Assembly (NCBI GenBank): GCA_026391075.1
Contig: JAPLES010000080.1
Location: 1-64,000, forward strand
Origin: Bacteroidota bacterium
Lineage (GTDB): Bacteria; Bacteroidota; Bacteroidia; Chitinophagales; LD1
Direction of reading: 5' to 3'
DNA: 64,000 nt
The translations under genes and the position numbers were made by a program. Under the pieces are notes generated by a model. That model worked only from the letters and a program-made list of their open reading frames with translations. It had not been told where the DNA came from and did not search any database. This document shows, one piece after another, positions 1 to 8,436 of this stretch; positions within the stretch are counted from its first letter, which is position 1, and each line of letters opens with the position of its first letter.

Positions 1-509
1 TTGCTGCCCTTTACAATTACCCTACCGTTTTGTACATCCACCCCAGCTTGCATGCTGAGTGTTTCATTCAATGAGCGAGTAATATTGCCACCGCCATTTT
101 CGGTCACCTTAATATCGGTTGAGCTAACTGAACTCATCAAGTTCTCCTTCATTTCAAGTTCTACATTCAGTGGCAGGTTCTCATTATTACTTACCATAAA
201 ATTTATTTCAGAAGTGTAACTGTCATAAACACGCACTTTATTCATAAAAAAAGTGCGGTCGTTATAAGCTATTCGCATTTGATATTTGCCGGTCGGAAGA
301 TGGTTGGCATAGTAATAACCGTATTCATTTGCGGTTACTGTAATTCTTTCCATGTTATTTTCAAAAGTAATTTCGGCATAAGCCACCGATTTCATATTCT
401 CTTTTTGAAAAACTTTACCTACTACACTGCCCATTGAAATAGCTTTTACATAATGAGAAGTAAAAAGGAGGGAGATACAAATAATGCTTGTAAGGCTTAT
501 CGTTTTCAT
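1..509 (-). CDS. TonB-dependent receptor-like protein, N-terminal part (cut by window edge)
   Basis: The reverse strand is open from an ATG at 509 to the window start, giving about 169 residues; the C-terminal part lies outside. The first 23 residues (MKTISLTSIICISLLFTSHY then VKA) form a signal peptide. Residues 27 to about 110 look like a carboxypeptidase-regulatory-like beta-sandwich (GKVFQ, YAEITF, YANHLPTGKYQMRIAY). The last visible stretch (TRSLNETLSMQAGVDVQNGR, then VIVKGS) matches the start of a TonB plug domain. This domain order is that of SusC/CirA-like outer-membrane receptors of Bacteroidota. Substrate cannot be judged. It is divergent from dnaB. The receptor assignment is likely but rests on the N-terminus only; a carboxypeptidase-like-domain protein without a barrel is the alternative. 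Confidence 0.72.
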   Translation of the reverse strand, partial: MKTISLTSIICISLLFTSHYVKAISMGSVVGKVFQKENMKSVAYAEITFENNMERITVTANEYGYYYANHLPTGKYQMRIAYNDRTFFMNKVRVYDSYTSEINFMVSNNENLPLNVELEMKENLMSSVSSTDIKVTENGGGNITRSLNETLSMQAGVDVQNGRVIVKGS

Positions 510-583
510 AGTATCAGGATTTAACCCTAAATATAAACTACAAAGCTGAAGTTGTCAATCTTTATGCGGTTTTTGAAACAAAA

Positions 584-591
584 TAAATTTG
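584..591 (+). promoter_or_regulatory. Candidate -7 promoter box (TAAATTTG)
   Basis: TAAATTTG matches the Bacteroidota housekeeping -7 consensus TAnnTTTG and faces dnaB. No convincing -33 TTTG element sits 19-21 nt upstream. It would give a leader of about 140-210 nt, long for this window. Confidence 0.3.
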
Positions 592-765
592 CACCAAAAT
601 GAAGTCCTAAACTTTGGGTTCGGGATTGATTTAGCTTACCTTCCCAAAAAAATTGTTGAAAACTAGCGAGGAACTGTTAGTGGAACAGTGAAGAAAAAAA
701 AAAGAGAGATTGTTTTTGATTGAGTTTTCAAAAATGAATGTTTGCCTCCCATTTAAAAAAACAGC

Positions 766-784
766 AACGGCATGATATGCCGTT
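766..784 (+). promoter_or_regulatory. Hairpin in the dnaB leader
   Basis: Perfect 8-bp stem AACGGCAT / ATGCCGTT with a 3-nt loop. It lies inside the longest possible dnaB reading frame but just upstream of the start at 804, which is one reason to prefer the later start. A regulatory role is not shown. Confidence 0.3.
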
Positions 785-803
785 TCAAAATAAGAAAACA
801 GTT

Positions 804-2378
804 ATGGCAGATGTAGAATTAGTGAAGAAATCACTTATCAGAAAATCGACTTCGGATGTTAACCCGCTTGATTACGGCAAACTTCCGCCACAGGCAAAAG
901 AACTTGAAGAAGCGGTGCTGGGCGCAGTAATGATTGAGCAAAACGCCATCAACGAAGTAATTGATATTCTAAAAGAAGATTCGTTTTATGTTGATGCACA
1001 TCAGCGAATCTGGCGCGCCATTCTTTCGCTTTATCAAAATCAGGCACCAATAGATTTGCTTACGGTTACCGAACAGTTGCGAAAGAACGGTGAATTGGAT
1101 GCCGCTGGCGGTCCTTTCTTCGTTGCACAACTAACCAACAAAATTGGCTCGGCTGCCAATGTTGAATATCATGCACGCGTGTTGGCTGAAAAATTTATAC
1201 AACGCAGATTGATTTCAACATCTTCTGAAATTATAAGAGATGCGTACGAAGATACCACCGATGTCTTCGAACTTTTGGATAAGGCCGAAAAAAATCTTTT
1301 CAGTATTGCAGAAAATAATTTAAAGCGCGATTCTTCGGATATTCAATCGCTGGTGTTTAAAGAGTTGGAAGAGTTGAACATTCGAATGAATAACGACCAG
1401 GATCATTTGAACGGTGTGGCATCGGGCTTTGTTGATTTAGATAAAGCTACAGGCGGTTGGCAAAATTCAGATTTAATTATTGTGGCGGCTCGTCCTGCCA
1501 TGGGAAAAACGGCTTTCACTTTAGCACTTGCACGCAATGCCGCTATTGATCATAAAAAACCCGTGGCTATATTTTCACTTGAAATGAGCAGCGCACAATT
1601 AGTGCAGCGTTTAATTTCTATGGAAACGCATATTCCTTCTGATAAAATCAGAAAAGGAAATTTGGAACCTTACGAATATCAGATTCTTACGTCAAAAATT
1701 GACCACTTAAAAAACGCTCCTATTTTTATTGATGATACTCCGGCTATAAATGTGTTTGAGTTGCGTAGCAAATGCCGCAGACTGAAACAACAGCACGATA
1801 TTAAAATGGTAGTAATTGATTATTTGCAATTGATGAGCGGAACGGTAGATGGCAAAGGTGGCGGAAACCGCGAGCAGGAAATCAGCCAGATTTCGCGCTC
1901 GTTAAAAGGTATGGCGAAGGAGTTGGGAATTCCTGTGATTGCACTTTCGCAATTATCGCGCGCGGTAGAAACCAGAGGTGGTGATAAGCGTCCTATACTT
2001 TCTGACTTGCGTGAATCGGGAGCTATTGAGCAGGATGCCGATATCGTTATCTTCTTGTATCGCGCTGAATATTATCAGTTAGATCAGGATGCAGAAGGAA
2101 ATCCAACCAAAGATATTGCTGAAGTAATTATTGCAAAACATAGAAACGGCCCGGTAAGAACGGTGCGCACACGATTCATTAATCGTTTTGCAAAATTTGA
2201 AAACTTAGATGAATTAGGGGCAGGCGACCAATACTTGGAGATGAATGATAGCGGAGAAAAGCGCAAGTTCAAGAAATTTCAATCGAGAATAAACGAAGAT
2301 GAAGCAGGCGATAAAGACAATAACTCTTTTGAGAAACGTCACAAGCCCGAAGATTTCAACGAGGATACTCCTTTCTAA
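804..2378 (+). CDS. dnaB: Replicative DNA helicase DnaB
   Basis: Hexameric ATP-dependent helicase that unwinds DNA at the replication fork. The N-terminal primase-interacting domain begins around LPPQAKELEEAVLGAVM. The RecA-like C-terminal domain carries Walker A (ARPAMGKTAF, near 1490), Walker B (MVVIDYLQLMSG, near 1805) and the conserved DLRESGAIEQDAD motif (near 2000). No intein interrupts the P-loop or other motifs. The frame is open back to an ATG at 738, with a further ATG at 777. I chose 804 (MADVELVKK) because it leaves about 24 residues before the conserved core, as in other Bacteroidota DnaB proteins, and keeps the 766-784 hairpin untranslated. The 3' end lies 7 bp from the end of the convergent alkB gene. 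Confidence 0.96.
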   Translation: MADVELVKKSLIRKSTSDVNPLDYGKLPPQAKELEEAVLGAVMIEQNAINEVIDILKEDSFYVDAHQRIWRAILSLYQNQAPIDLLTVTEQLRKNGELDAAGGPFFVAQLTNKIGSAANVEYHARVLAEKFIQRRLISTSSEIIRDAYEDTTDVFELLDKAEKNLFSIAENNLKRDSSDIQSLVFKELEELNIRMNNDQDHLNGVASGFVDLDKATGGWQNSDLIIVAARPAMGKTAFTLALARNAAIDHKKPVAIFSLEMSSAQLVQRLISMETHIPSDKIRKGNLEPYEYQILTSKIDHLKNAPIFIDDTPAINVFELRSKCRRLKQQHDIKMVVIDYLQLMSGTVDGKGGGNREQEISQISRSLKGMAKELGIPVIALSQLSRAVETRGGDKRPILSDLRESGAIEQDADIVIFLYRAEYYQLDQDAEGNPTKDIAEVIIAKHRNGPVRTVRTRFINRFAKFENLDELGAGDQYLEMNDSGEKRKFKKFQSRINEDEAGDKDNNSFEKRHKPEDFNEDTPF

Positions 2379-2385
2379 AATTTGC

Positions 2386-3453
2386 TTAAGCTAAATCTAC
2401 TCCTTCAGCCGTAGCACGATATTTCGCAATTTGCTTGTGCATTACATTGAACCACAAAGGCGGAAAAAGCGAAAGCACCATCATACCTGGATAGCCGGTT
2501 GGCATTTGAGGACTATGGTCAAAATGACGAAGTACTTGATATTTTCTTGATGGTAAATAATGATGGTCGCTATGGCGTGTTAATTCAAACAACATAATTC
2601 TGCCAATAGGGTGATTTGAATTCCATGAATGAACCGGAAGTACTTTCTCATAATATTCACCATCAATTTTTTTGCGTCTTAAACCATAGTGCTCTATGTA
2701 GTTTACTGTTTCAAGCAAAAGAAAACCAATAGTAGCTGAGGCAATAAAACACAACATCACTTTCCAGTTCCACACGTAACAGATGGTTGCAAGCATGCTA
2801 ATCTGAATGATTTGATAAATCAACATTTCGTTATGGTAGCTCCAAAAATTTTGGTTCGCTTTCTTTAAACGTTCCCCTTCAATATGCCATGCCGAGAGCC
2901 AACTATCGCGCACCGAACGAACGAAAAACGAATAAATATTCTCGCCATATCTTGACGATGCCGGGTCTTCATCGGTAGAAACATTTTTGTGATGGCCGCG
3001 GTTATGCTCAATGAAAAAGTGCAGATACAACGAAGTAACTAAAAGCATTTTGCTCATGAGTTGTTCATACCAAGTATTGCGATGGCCAAGTTCATGTGCC
3101 ACGTTAATTCCTAAAACACCACACGCCATACCAAAAGCGAAAATCATTCCGAGCTTAACCCAAAGTGGCATGCTGCCATCATCTACCCGATTCAAAAAAT
3201 AAAACATGAGGGTGAATTGAAGTGGCACCACACTCCAAACAATAAAATCATAAGTCCAATCTTTCTTTGCCATTTCTTCTTCGGCCTTTTCCATATTCCA
3301 GGTACTGCCTTTAAAAAATAATTCAAGCAACGGAATCAATCCAAAAATATAGAGTGGAGCAATGAAAATAAACTTGCCACCAAAAACTAGCGAGGTCATA
3401 ATAATGCCAATGCTTAGATAAACCGAAGCGTATTTGAAAAATCGTAGTGACAT
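2386..3453 (-). CDS. alkB: Alkane 1-monooxygenase (AlkB family)
   Basis: Integral-membrane di-iron hydroxylase that inserts oxygen at the terminal carbon of alkanes or related chains. All family signatures are present in 355 residues: HELGH at 120-124, EHNRGHH at 149-155 followed by DEDPASS, the AlkB-specific NYIEHYG at 251-257, and RHSDHH at 293-298. Hydrophobic segments around 8-45, 70-86, 100-118, 135-148 and 215-250 fit a multi-spanning topology. No rubredoxin, rubredoxin reductase, alcohol dehydrogenase or AraC/LuxR regulator is next to it, so electron donors must be encoded elsewhere, and n-alkanes as substrates are inferred from the family. Bacteroidota AlkB proteins of this size are known. 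Confidence 0.92.
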   Translation of the reverse strand: MSLRFFKYASVYLSIGIIMTSLVFGGKFIFIAPLYIFGLIPLLELFFKGSTWNMEKAEEEMAKKDWTYDFIVWSVVPLQFTLMFYFLNRVDDGSMPLWVKLGMIFAFGMACGVLGINVAHELGHRNTWYEQLMSKMLLVTSLYLHFFIEHNRGHHKNVSTDEDPASSRYGENIYSFFVRSVRDSWLSAWHIEGERLKKANQNFWSYHNEMLIYQIIQISMLATICYVWNWKVMLCFIASATIGFLLLETVNYIEHYGLRRKKIDGEYYEKVLPVHSWNSNHPIGRIMLFELTRHSDHHYLPSRKYQVLRHFDHSPQMPTGYPGMMVLSLFPPLWFNVMHKQIAKYRATAEGVDLA

Positions 3454-3563
3454 AATTTTTGATTTTAGAAAAGCAATTTAAGAACTGTTAGCAGAAACAA
3501 AAAAACAAGATATCCGTGTAATGAACGTTTTCATTCTAAACTTAAAAATGTACTTTCATTTTT

Positions 3564-5804
3564 ATGAAGTTCATCAGCATCAGTTGCTTTCTGTTTTTGT
3601 GTGTCAACGTGTTTGCCCAATCTGTTGGCGAATTAAAAGGAAATGTTTCTTCGTTAATCTTCTTGGACAAAGCATCTGTTACACTTTTAAAAACTTCTTT
3701 TACCGCAATAACCGATAACAGCGGGAATTTTCAAATCAAAAATATTCCCGAAGGGAAATATCAATTGCGCATTAGTTATATCGGTTACGAAAATTTTCAA
3801 CAGACCATTGCTATTCAAACTGGAAAGCAAACTGTGTTACGCGCCACACTAACTCCTTTCAATTCGCATTTAAAAGAAATTGTAGTTACAGGAACGTTGA
3901 AAGATGTGAAGAAATCGGAGAGTGTTACACCGGTAGAAGTTTATACGGAGAAGTTTTTTCAGCGAAATCCGGCTTCCAATATTTTTGATGCATTGAAAAA
4001 TGTCAACGGAGTTTTTGCCGATGTAGACAACGGAGTTTCTAATACCACCGATGTTCAACTCAATGGGCTCGAAGGGAATTACACCATGATTTTAATTGAT
4101 GGAGTTCCGTCCATGAATGGACTTGCAGGCACGTATGCGCTCAATACTATTCCCATGAGTATGATTGACCGAATTGAAATTTTAAAAGGGGCTTCATCTA
4201 CTATCTATGGTTCCGATGCTATAGCGGGTGTCATTAACATTAAAACAAAAAACCCAACTAACGCTCCACGTTTTTCGTGTAATGTTTCACTTACCTCTAT
4301 GCTTGCCGCAAATGCAGATTTTACGTTTGCGTTTAAACTTAAAAAAGCTAGTTCGCTGATGAGTGTAAGTGGCGAAAGCAATAACTACCGCTGGGATTTG
4401 AACGCAGATAATTTTATGGATGTGCCATTGATCAATCGCATCAACTTTTTCAACAAGTGGAGTTTTGACCGAAAGGAAAACCGTGTGGCAGATATTTACG
4501 CGCGTTATTTATTTGAAGACCGCATAGGTGGCGAAATGCATTCAGCAAAAGTGTTGCGCGCAAGTTCACTGTATTACAGCGAGTCTATTCGCACGCATCA
4601 ATGGCAACTGGGTTTACATTATCAATTACCTGTTCATGAAAAAGTGATGCTACAAATCGATTTCAGCGAGCATCGTCAACAGGCTAACTATGGCACAAAT
4701 ATTTTTGATGGTTTGCAGCGCAACGGTTTTTCTCAATTATCGTGGAGCAAAAAAACTGATGCTGTTAATGAATTGTTGCTTGGAGTTTCTTACCGCGTCA
4801 ATTATTACTGCGACAATACAGGACTTTCAATTGATTCAATTTCGGGGCATGGAAAGTTATTGCACATAGCTGGAGCATTTATGGAAGATGAATTATTACT
4901 TCCAAAAAATAACCAATTGCTCATTGGTGTGCGCTTCGATTACAATAATCAAAGCGGGCCTATCTTTACTCCGCGTATCAATTACAAGTGGCACTCGAAT
5001 GATGAATTGAATACCATTCGCATTGGAGCCGGCACAGGTTATCGTGTTCCAAATTTGTTGAACGAAGGATTTGCTGCACTCAATGGTTCACGACAAATTA
5101 TTGTAAAAGAAAAACTGAACACGGAAGTGGCGCTTAATACAAACGCATCTTACGCGCGCATACAAAAACTTACCAGCGGAATTTTAAACGCAGAGGTAAA
5201 CGCATTTTATACTTACTTCTTCAACTTTATCAATCCTGATTATTCAGAACCAGGAAATATTATTTACAAAAACAATAAACTCGGGGCAATGGCAGCGGGC
5301 TTCAGTTTGAATGCCGATTTAACTTTCAATTATCCGCTCAAGATTGGTGTAGGATTTACCTACTCGCATGTTTTTGCAAAAGAAAAAAATGCGGATGACG
5401 AAATAGAGAAAGAAATTCCTACTCACTCTCCTCCTTTCGTTGCCAATTTTTTTCTGAGTTATACTTTTCCTGCTCCGCAACTTTCTATTGACTGGACTGG
5501 AAACGTAGTAAGTCCAATGTTACTTTCTACTGTGCCGAATGATTTCCGACCATCGCATTCACCCTGGTTTACGATTCAGAATATTCAACTCACAAAAAAG
5601 TTCAACAGCGGAATTGAGATTTATGCGGGGTTAAAAAACTTCTTCAACTTTATGCAGAAAGAACCTATTCTTCGTCCCTTTGACCCATACAACAAAAACA
5701 CTTCGGTTGATAATCCTTACAATTATCGCTTCGACACTACGTACGGTTTCACTTCTACCGAAGGCATAAAAGGTTTTATTGGTTTGCGCTACTCCATCCA
5801 ATAA
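3564..5804 (+). CDS. TonB-dependent outer-membrane receptor (likely metal-related)
   Basis: A 746-residue receptor for energised uptake across the outer membrane. Residues 1-18 are a signal peptide ending FAQ. Residues 20-102 form a carboxypeptidase-D-like domain (KGNVSS, DNSGNFQIKNIPEGKYQLRI). The plug follows at about 115-225 (LNGLEGNYTMILIDGVPSMN, RIEILKGASSTIYGSDAIAG). The rest is a beta-barrel with alternating strands, ending in an aromatic-rich strand (GFIGLRYSIQ). An HMA-domain secreted protein starts 80 bp downstream, which suggests transport of a heavy metal such as copper, but that is inference from context. The start at 3564 is chosen because it yields the signal peptide. Confidence 0.9.
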   Translation: MKFISISCFLFLCVNVFAQSVGELKGNVSSLIFLDKASVTLLKTSFTAITDNSGNFQIKNIPEGKYQLRISYIGYENFQQTIAIQTGKQTVLRATLTPFNSHLKEIVVTGTLKDVKKSESVTPVEVYTEKFFQRNPASNIFDALKNVNGVFADVDNGVSNTTDVQLNGLEGNYTMILIDGVPSMNGLAGTYALNTIPMSMIDRIEILKGASSTIYGSDAIAGVINIKTKNPTNAPRFSCNVSLTSMLAANADFTFAFKLKKASSLMSVSGESNNYRWDLNADNFMDVPLINRINFFNKWSFDRKENRVADIYARYLFEDRIGGEMHSAKVLRASSLYYSESIRTHQWQLGLHYQLPVHEKVMLQIDFSEHRQQANYGTNIFDGLQRNGFSQLSWSKKTDAVNELLLGVSYRVNYYCDNTGLSIDSISGHGKLLHIAGAFMEDELLLPKNNQLLIGVRFDYNNQSGPIFTPRINYKWHSNDELNTIRIGAGTGYRVPNLLNEGFAALNGSRQIIVKEKLNTEVALNTNASYARIQKLTSGILNAEVNAFYTYFFNFINPDYSEPGNIIYKNNKLGAMAAGFSLNADLTFNYPLKIGVGFTYSHVFAKEKNADDEIEKEIPTHSPPFVANFFLSYTFPAPQLSIDWTGNVVSPMLLSTVPNDFRPSHSPWFTIQNIQLTKKFNSGIEIYAGLKNFFNFMQKEPILRPFDPYNKNTSVDNPYNYRFDTTYGFTSTEGIKGFIGLRYSIQ

Positions 5805-5860
5805 AAATCAAAAAGAAGTTAAAGGATTCTTCTCACAAACTATTTCCGTTGTTCAATCGT

Positions 5861-5868
5861 TATCTTTG
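5861..5868 (+). promoter_or_regulatory. Candidate -7 promoter box (TATCTTTG) for the HMA gene
   Basis: Exact match to TAnnTTTG, ending 16 nt before the ATG at 5885, so the transcript would have a very short leader. No clear -33 box at the usual spacing. Confidence 0.4.
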
Positions 5869-5884
5869 AAACAAATTCTAAATC

Positions 5885-6238
5885 ATGAACAAGAACCTCA
5901 AATCATTTTTTTGTGCAGTAGCAATCATTCTAGTTTTATCAGTAGGTGTTAGAGCTTCTGAAAAGCAAAAAAGCCAAACAGTAACCATTCAAACTTCGGC
6001 TATTTGCGAAACGTGCAAAGCACGTCTTGAAAAAAAGTTGAAAGCTGTAGATGGCGTGGAGGAAGCAATGCTGAATTTGAACAACAAGAAAATCAAAATA
6101 AAATTTGACCCAACTAAAACGAACGCAATAGCTCTTCGCGAAATTATTGCGAGCACCGGTTATGATGCCGATGCTTTAAAGAAAAATGCCGAAGCTTTTG
6201 AAAAACTTCCGCAGTGCTGTCAAAAGCCAATGGAATAA
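5885..6238 (+). CDS. Secreted heavy-metal-associated (HMA) domain protein
   Basis: A 117-residue protein with a signal peptide (about residues 1-24) and one ferredoxin-like HMA domain (about 31-95). The metal site is C41-x-x-C44 in ICETCKARLEKKL; the usual Met before the first Cys is replaced (AIC). The fold signature continues with VDGVEEAMLNLNNKKIKIKF and STGYDAD. A second cysteine pair, C111-C112, lies near the C-terminus (LPQCCQKP) and could add ligands. The signal peptide places the domain in the periplasm or outer membrane, unlike cytosolic CopZ. It follows a TonB receptor gene by 80 bp in the same direction but has its own promoter-like box. The likely metal is Cu(I) or another soft cation. 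Confidence 0.88.
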   Translation: MNKNLKSFFCAVAIILVLSVGVRASEKQKSQTVTIQTSAICETCKARLEKKLKAVDGVEEAMLNLNNKKIKIKFDPTKTNAIALREIIASTGYDADALKKNAEAFEKLPQCCQKPME

Positions 6239-6260
6239 ATTTTCGGTTTCAACTTCTATA

Positions 6261-6292
6261 AAAATGCCATCGTTAAGAACGATGGCATTTTT
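6261..6292 (+). terminator. Intrinsic terminator after the HMA gene
   Basis: Perfect 14-bp inverted repeat (arms 6261-6274 and 6278-6291, core ATGCCATCGTT) with a 3-nt loop, flanked by A-run and T-run. It lies 22 bp after the stop codon and would work on either strand. Confidence 0.85.
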
Positions 6293-6350
6293 GTTTCCAA
6301 ATCTCGTTTACAAAAACTAAGATTGCTTTTCAGAATAAATAAAGTAACCC

Positions 6351-7148
6351 ATGAGATTTACAGGCGTACTCAATAAAATGCAAACCAGTTTTATTAACCC
6401 CGTTCAATATTTCTTGAATTTAGGTAACGAACAAATAGCCGTAAACGATTTAATAGGAAATAAAATTCAATTGCGCTGGACAGGAAAAATTTTCTGTACC
6501 ATTTGCGGCAAAAAAACTTCCAAGAGTTTTGGTGAAGGCTTGTGCTACAATTGTTTTGCAAACGCGCCTGAAAATGCCGAGTGCATTCTTCGCCCCGAAT
6601 TATGCGAAGCGCATTTAGGAAAAGGACGAAATCCGGAATGGGAAGAGCGCGCACATAACCGCCCGCACTTTGTTTATCTGGCACTCACCAACACAGTGAA
6701 AGTTGGTGTAACGCGCGAAGATCAAATTCCTACCCGTTGGATAGACCAAGGCGCACATCAAGGAATTATTCTTGTAAAAACTCCTTACCGCCAATTAGCC
6801 GGATTCATTGAAGTGCTGTTGAAAGAACACTTGAGCGATAAAACCAATTGGCAAAGAATGTTGAAGAACGAACCAGCCGATGGAATTGATTTGTTGAAAG
6901 AAAAAGAAAGAGTAATTCAATTGCTTCCTGAACAATTTCAGCAATACAAATCAGTGGATGATGAAGTGGTTGAAATTATTTATCCGGTTCTTGAATATCC
7001 TACCAAAGTAACTTCTCTTTCGTTCGAAAAAATTTCAAGCATAGAAATGGAATTGAAAGGAATTCGCGGACAGTATTTCATTTTCGAAAACGGAAATGTG
7101 ATGAACATTCGCAGCAAAAGCGGATACGAAGTAGAGTTAAGCGCTTAG
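6351..7148 (+). CDS. DUF2797 family protein
   Basis: A 265-residue cytoplasmic protein of the DUF2797 family, with no established function. Two CxxC knuckles (C49/C52 and C65/C68) plus C78 and C85 suggest a zinc-ribbon region. Family-typical motifs follow: FVYLAL, KVGVTREDQIPTRWIDQGA and PYRQLAGFIEVLLKEHLSD. The VGVTR...RW segment recalls GIY-YIG-type folds, but nuclease activity is not shown. There is no signal peptide. Its stop is 1 bp from the end of the convergent DUF4197 gene, with no terminator between them. A second Met lies at residue 10 (MQTSF); the first start is kept because the TGVL segment is common in the family. Confidence 0.82.
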   Translation: MRFTGVLNKMQTSFINPVQYFLNLGNEQIAVNDLIGNKIQLRWTGKIFCTICGKKTSKSFGEGLCYNCFANAPENAECILRPELCEAHLGKGRNPEWEERAHNRPHFVYLALTNTVKVGVTREDQIPTRWIDQGAHQGIILVKTPYRQLAGFIEVLLKEHLSDKTNWQRMLKNEPADGIDLLKEKERVIQLLPEQFQQYKSVDDEVVEIIYPVLEYPTKVTSLSFEKISSIEMELKGIRGQYFIFENGNVMNIRSKSGYEVELSA

Positions 7149-7149
7149 C

Positions 7150-8352
7150 TTATTTCTTAAACGCACCAAACACTTTGTTTATTATTTCGCTTCCCTGATT
7201 GATAGGGTCTTTACGAATTTTTGCTTCTTCTTGCGCAACCATGTAGAATAAACCGGTGATGGCTTTACGTGTTACGTAATCGGGCAAGTCTGTATTTACA
7301 GGCGATACAAATGGAATTTTATTGTAGTAACCTGTAATATCTGTCCAGTATTTTGTGGCTAACGATTTATCTAAAGCCGTTTGAATAGCTGGTTTAAAAG
7401 CCGACACCAAAGATTCTGTAGTAGTGCGTTGCAAAAACTGAGTAGCAGCATCGGGTTGTTTGTTGCTCACAATACTAATAGCATCGTTCAATGTCATTTG
7501 TTTAATTCCATTCAAGAAAATTGGAGCCGCCTGGCCTGCAGCGTTTTCAGCAGAACGGTTTAACGACATCACCAGGTTATCAATCATGCTACCCATTCCG
7601 AAACTACGCAAGGTTGATTCTACAACTTGCACATCTTGCGGAAAAGGAATTTTAATAAAACTGTTTCCAAAGTAGCCATCGGTTATAGCAACTTTAGCAA
7701 CACCCGTAGCAACCCCTTTCATCAACGCTTCTTTAATAGCGCTTGCTGCATCGCCCTGAGTTATATCGGTAATTATATTTCCTCCGTTTGTGTTTGTGTT
7801 ATTTGCATCGTTGTTACCACCGCGTGTATGTGGTGTGGTAGGATTAGTAGGTGTAGTATTCGTGTTTGTATTGTCTGTATTCGTTCCTCCACCTCTAGTA
7901 TGCGTATTTGTAGTAGGTGTATTGCCAGGTGTAACAGTTGCCGGTACAGGAGTTAACTGAATAGTTTTATCAAAAGTAGGTGCTGGAGCTATAGGACTAA
8001 CAGGCGTAGGATTTGTTTTAGTGGTATTGGTTAAAGAAGGTTTTGGAACAGCTGGAGTTACAGGTGCAGGCGTAGTTTTGGTTGTGGTGGTTTGCGTTTT
8101 TACAACAGTAGTAGTTGCTTTTTTAACCGTGGAAGTCTTCGTAGTTGATTTGGTTGATTTCTTTTTCGTTCCGGTTTTTGCAGGTGTAGTAACTGTTGTT
8201 TTTGCAGTAGTAACCACAGTAGTTTTTGCTTTAACAGGTACGGTAGTTTTTGCAACAGTAGTAGTTACAGTTTTAGTGCTTGTTTGTGCTGATAAGAAAG
8301 TTATAGATAAAAGTAAAAGAACTAGGATAGTTAAAATGGATTTCAATTTCAT
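7150..8352 (-). CDS. DUF4197 domain protein with Thr-rich linker
   Basis: A 400-residue secreted or outer-membrane-associated protein. Residues 1-22 form a signal peptide ending LSAQ. Residues 23 to about 195 are low-complexity Thr/Lys/Pro/Val then Asn/Thr/Gly, with two HTRGG motifs, and look disordered. Residues about 200-400 match DUF4197 (IKEALMKGVATGVAKV, YFGNSFIKIPFP, MNRSAE-like LNRSAENAA, ending NKVFGAFKK). DUF4197 proteins have no established function. The long linker is unusual, since most family members have the domain directly after the signal peptide, and its Thr-richness may reflect glycosylation, which is common in Bacteroidota secreted proteins (inference). Confidence 0.82.
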   Translation of the reverse strand: MKLKSILTILVLLLLSITFLSAQTSTKTVTTTVAKTTVPVKAKTTVVTTAKTTVTTPAKTGTKKKSTKSTTKTSTVKKATTTVVKTQTTTTKTTPAPVTPAVPKPSLTNTTKTNPTPVSPIAPAPTFDKTIQLTPVPATVTPGNTPTTNTHTRGGGTNTDNTNTNTTPTNPTTPHTRGGNNDANNTNTNGGNIITDITQGDAASAIKEALMKGVATGVAKVAITDGYFGNSFIKIPFPQDVQVVESTLRSFGMGSMIDNLVMSLNRSAENAAGQAAPIFLNGIKQMTLNDAISIVSNKQPDAATQFLQRTTTESLVSAFKPAIQTALDKSLATKYWTDITGYYNKIPFVSPVNTDLPDYVTRKAITGLFYMVAQEEAKIRKDPINQGSEIINKVFGAFKK

Positions 8353-8436
8353 GTGTAGAATATTTGTTTTTAAAATTAAGCAGTCAAAGCCAATAACAAT
8401 GCCAGTCGAAAATAAAAAAGCCTATAACATGGTTCT

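Noticed and set aside
1-219. 72-residue plus-strand ORF at the window start
   Set aside because: Antisense of the partial TonB receptor-like gene, which has a signal peptide and domain signatures.
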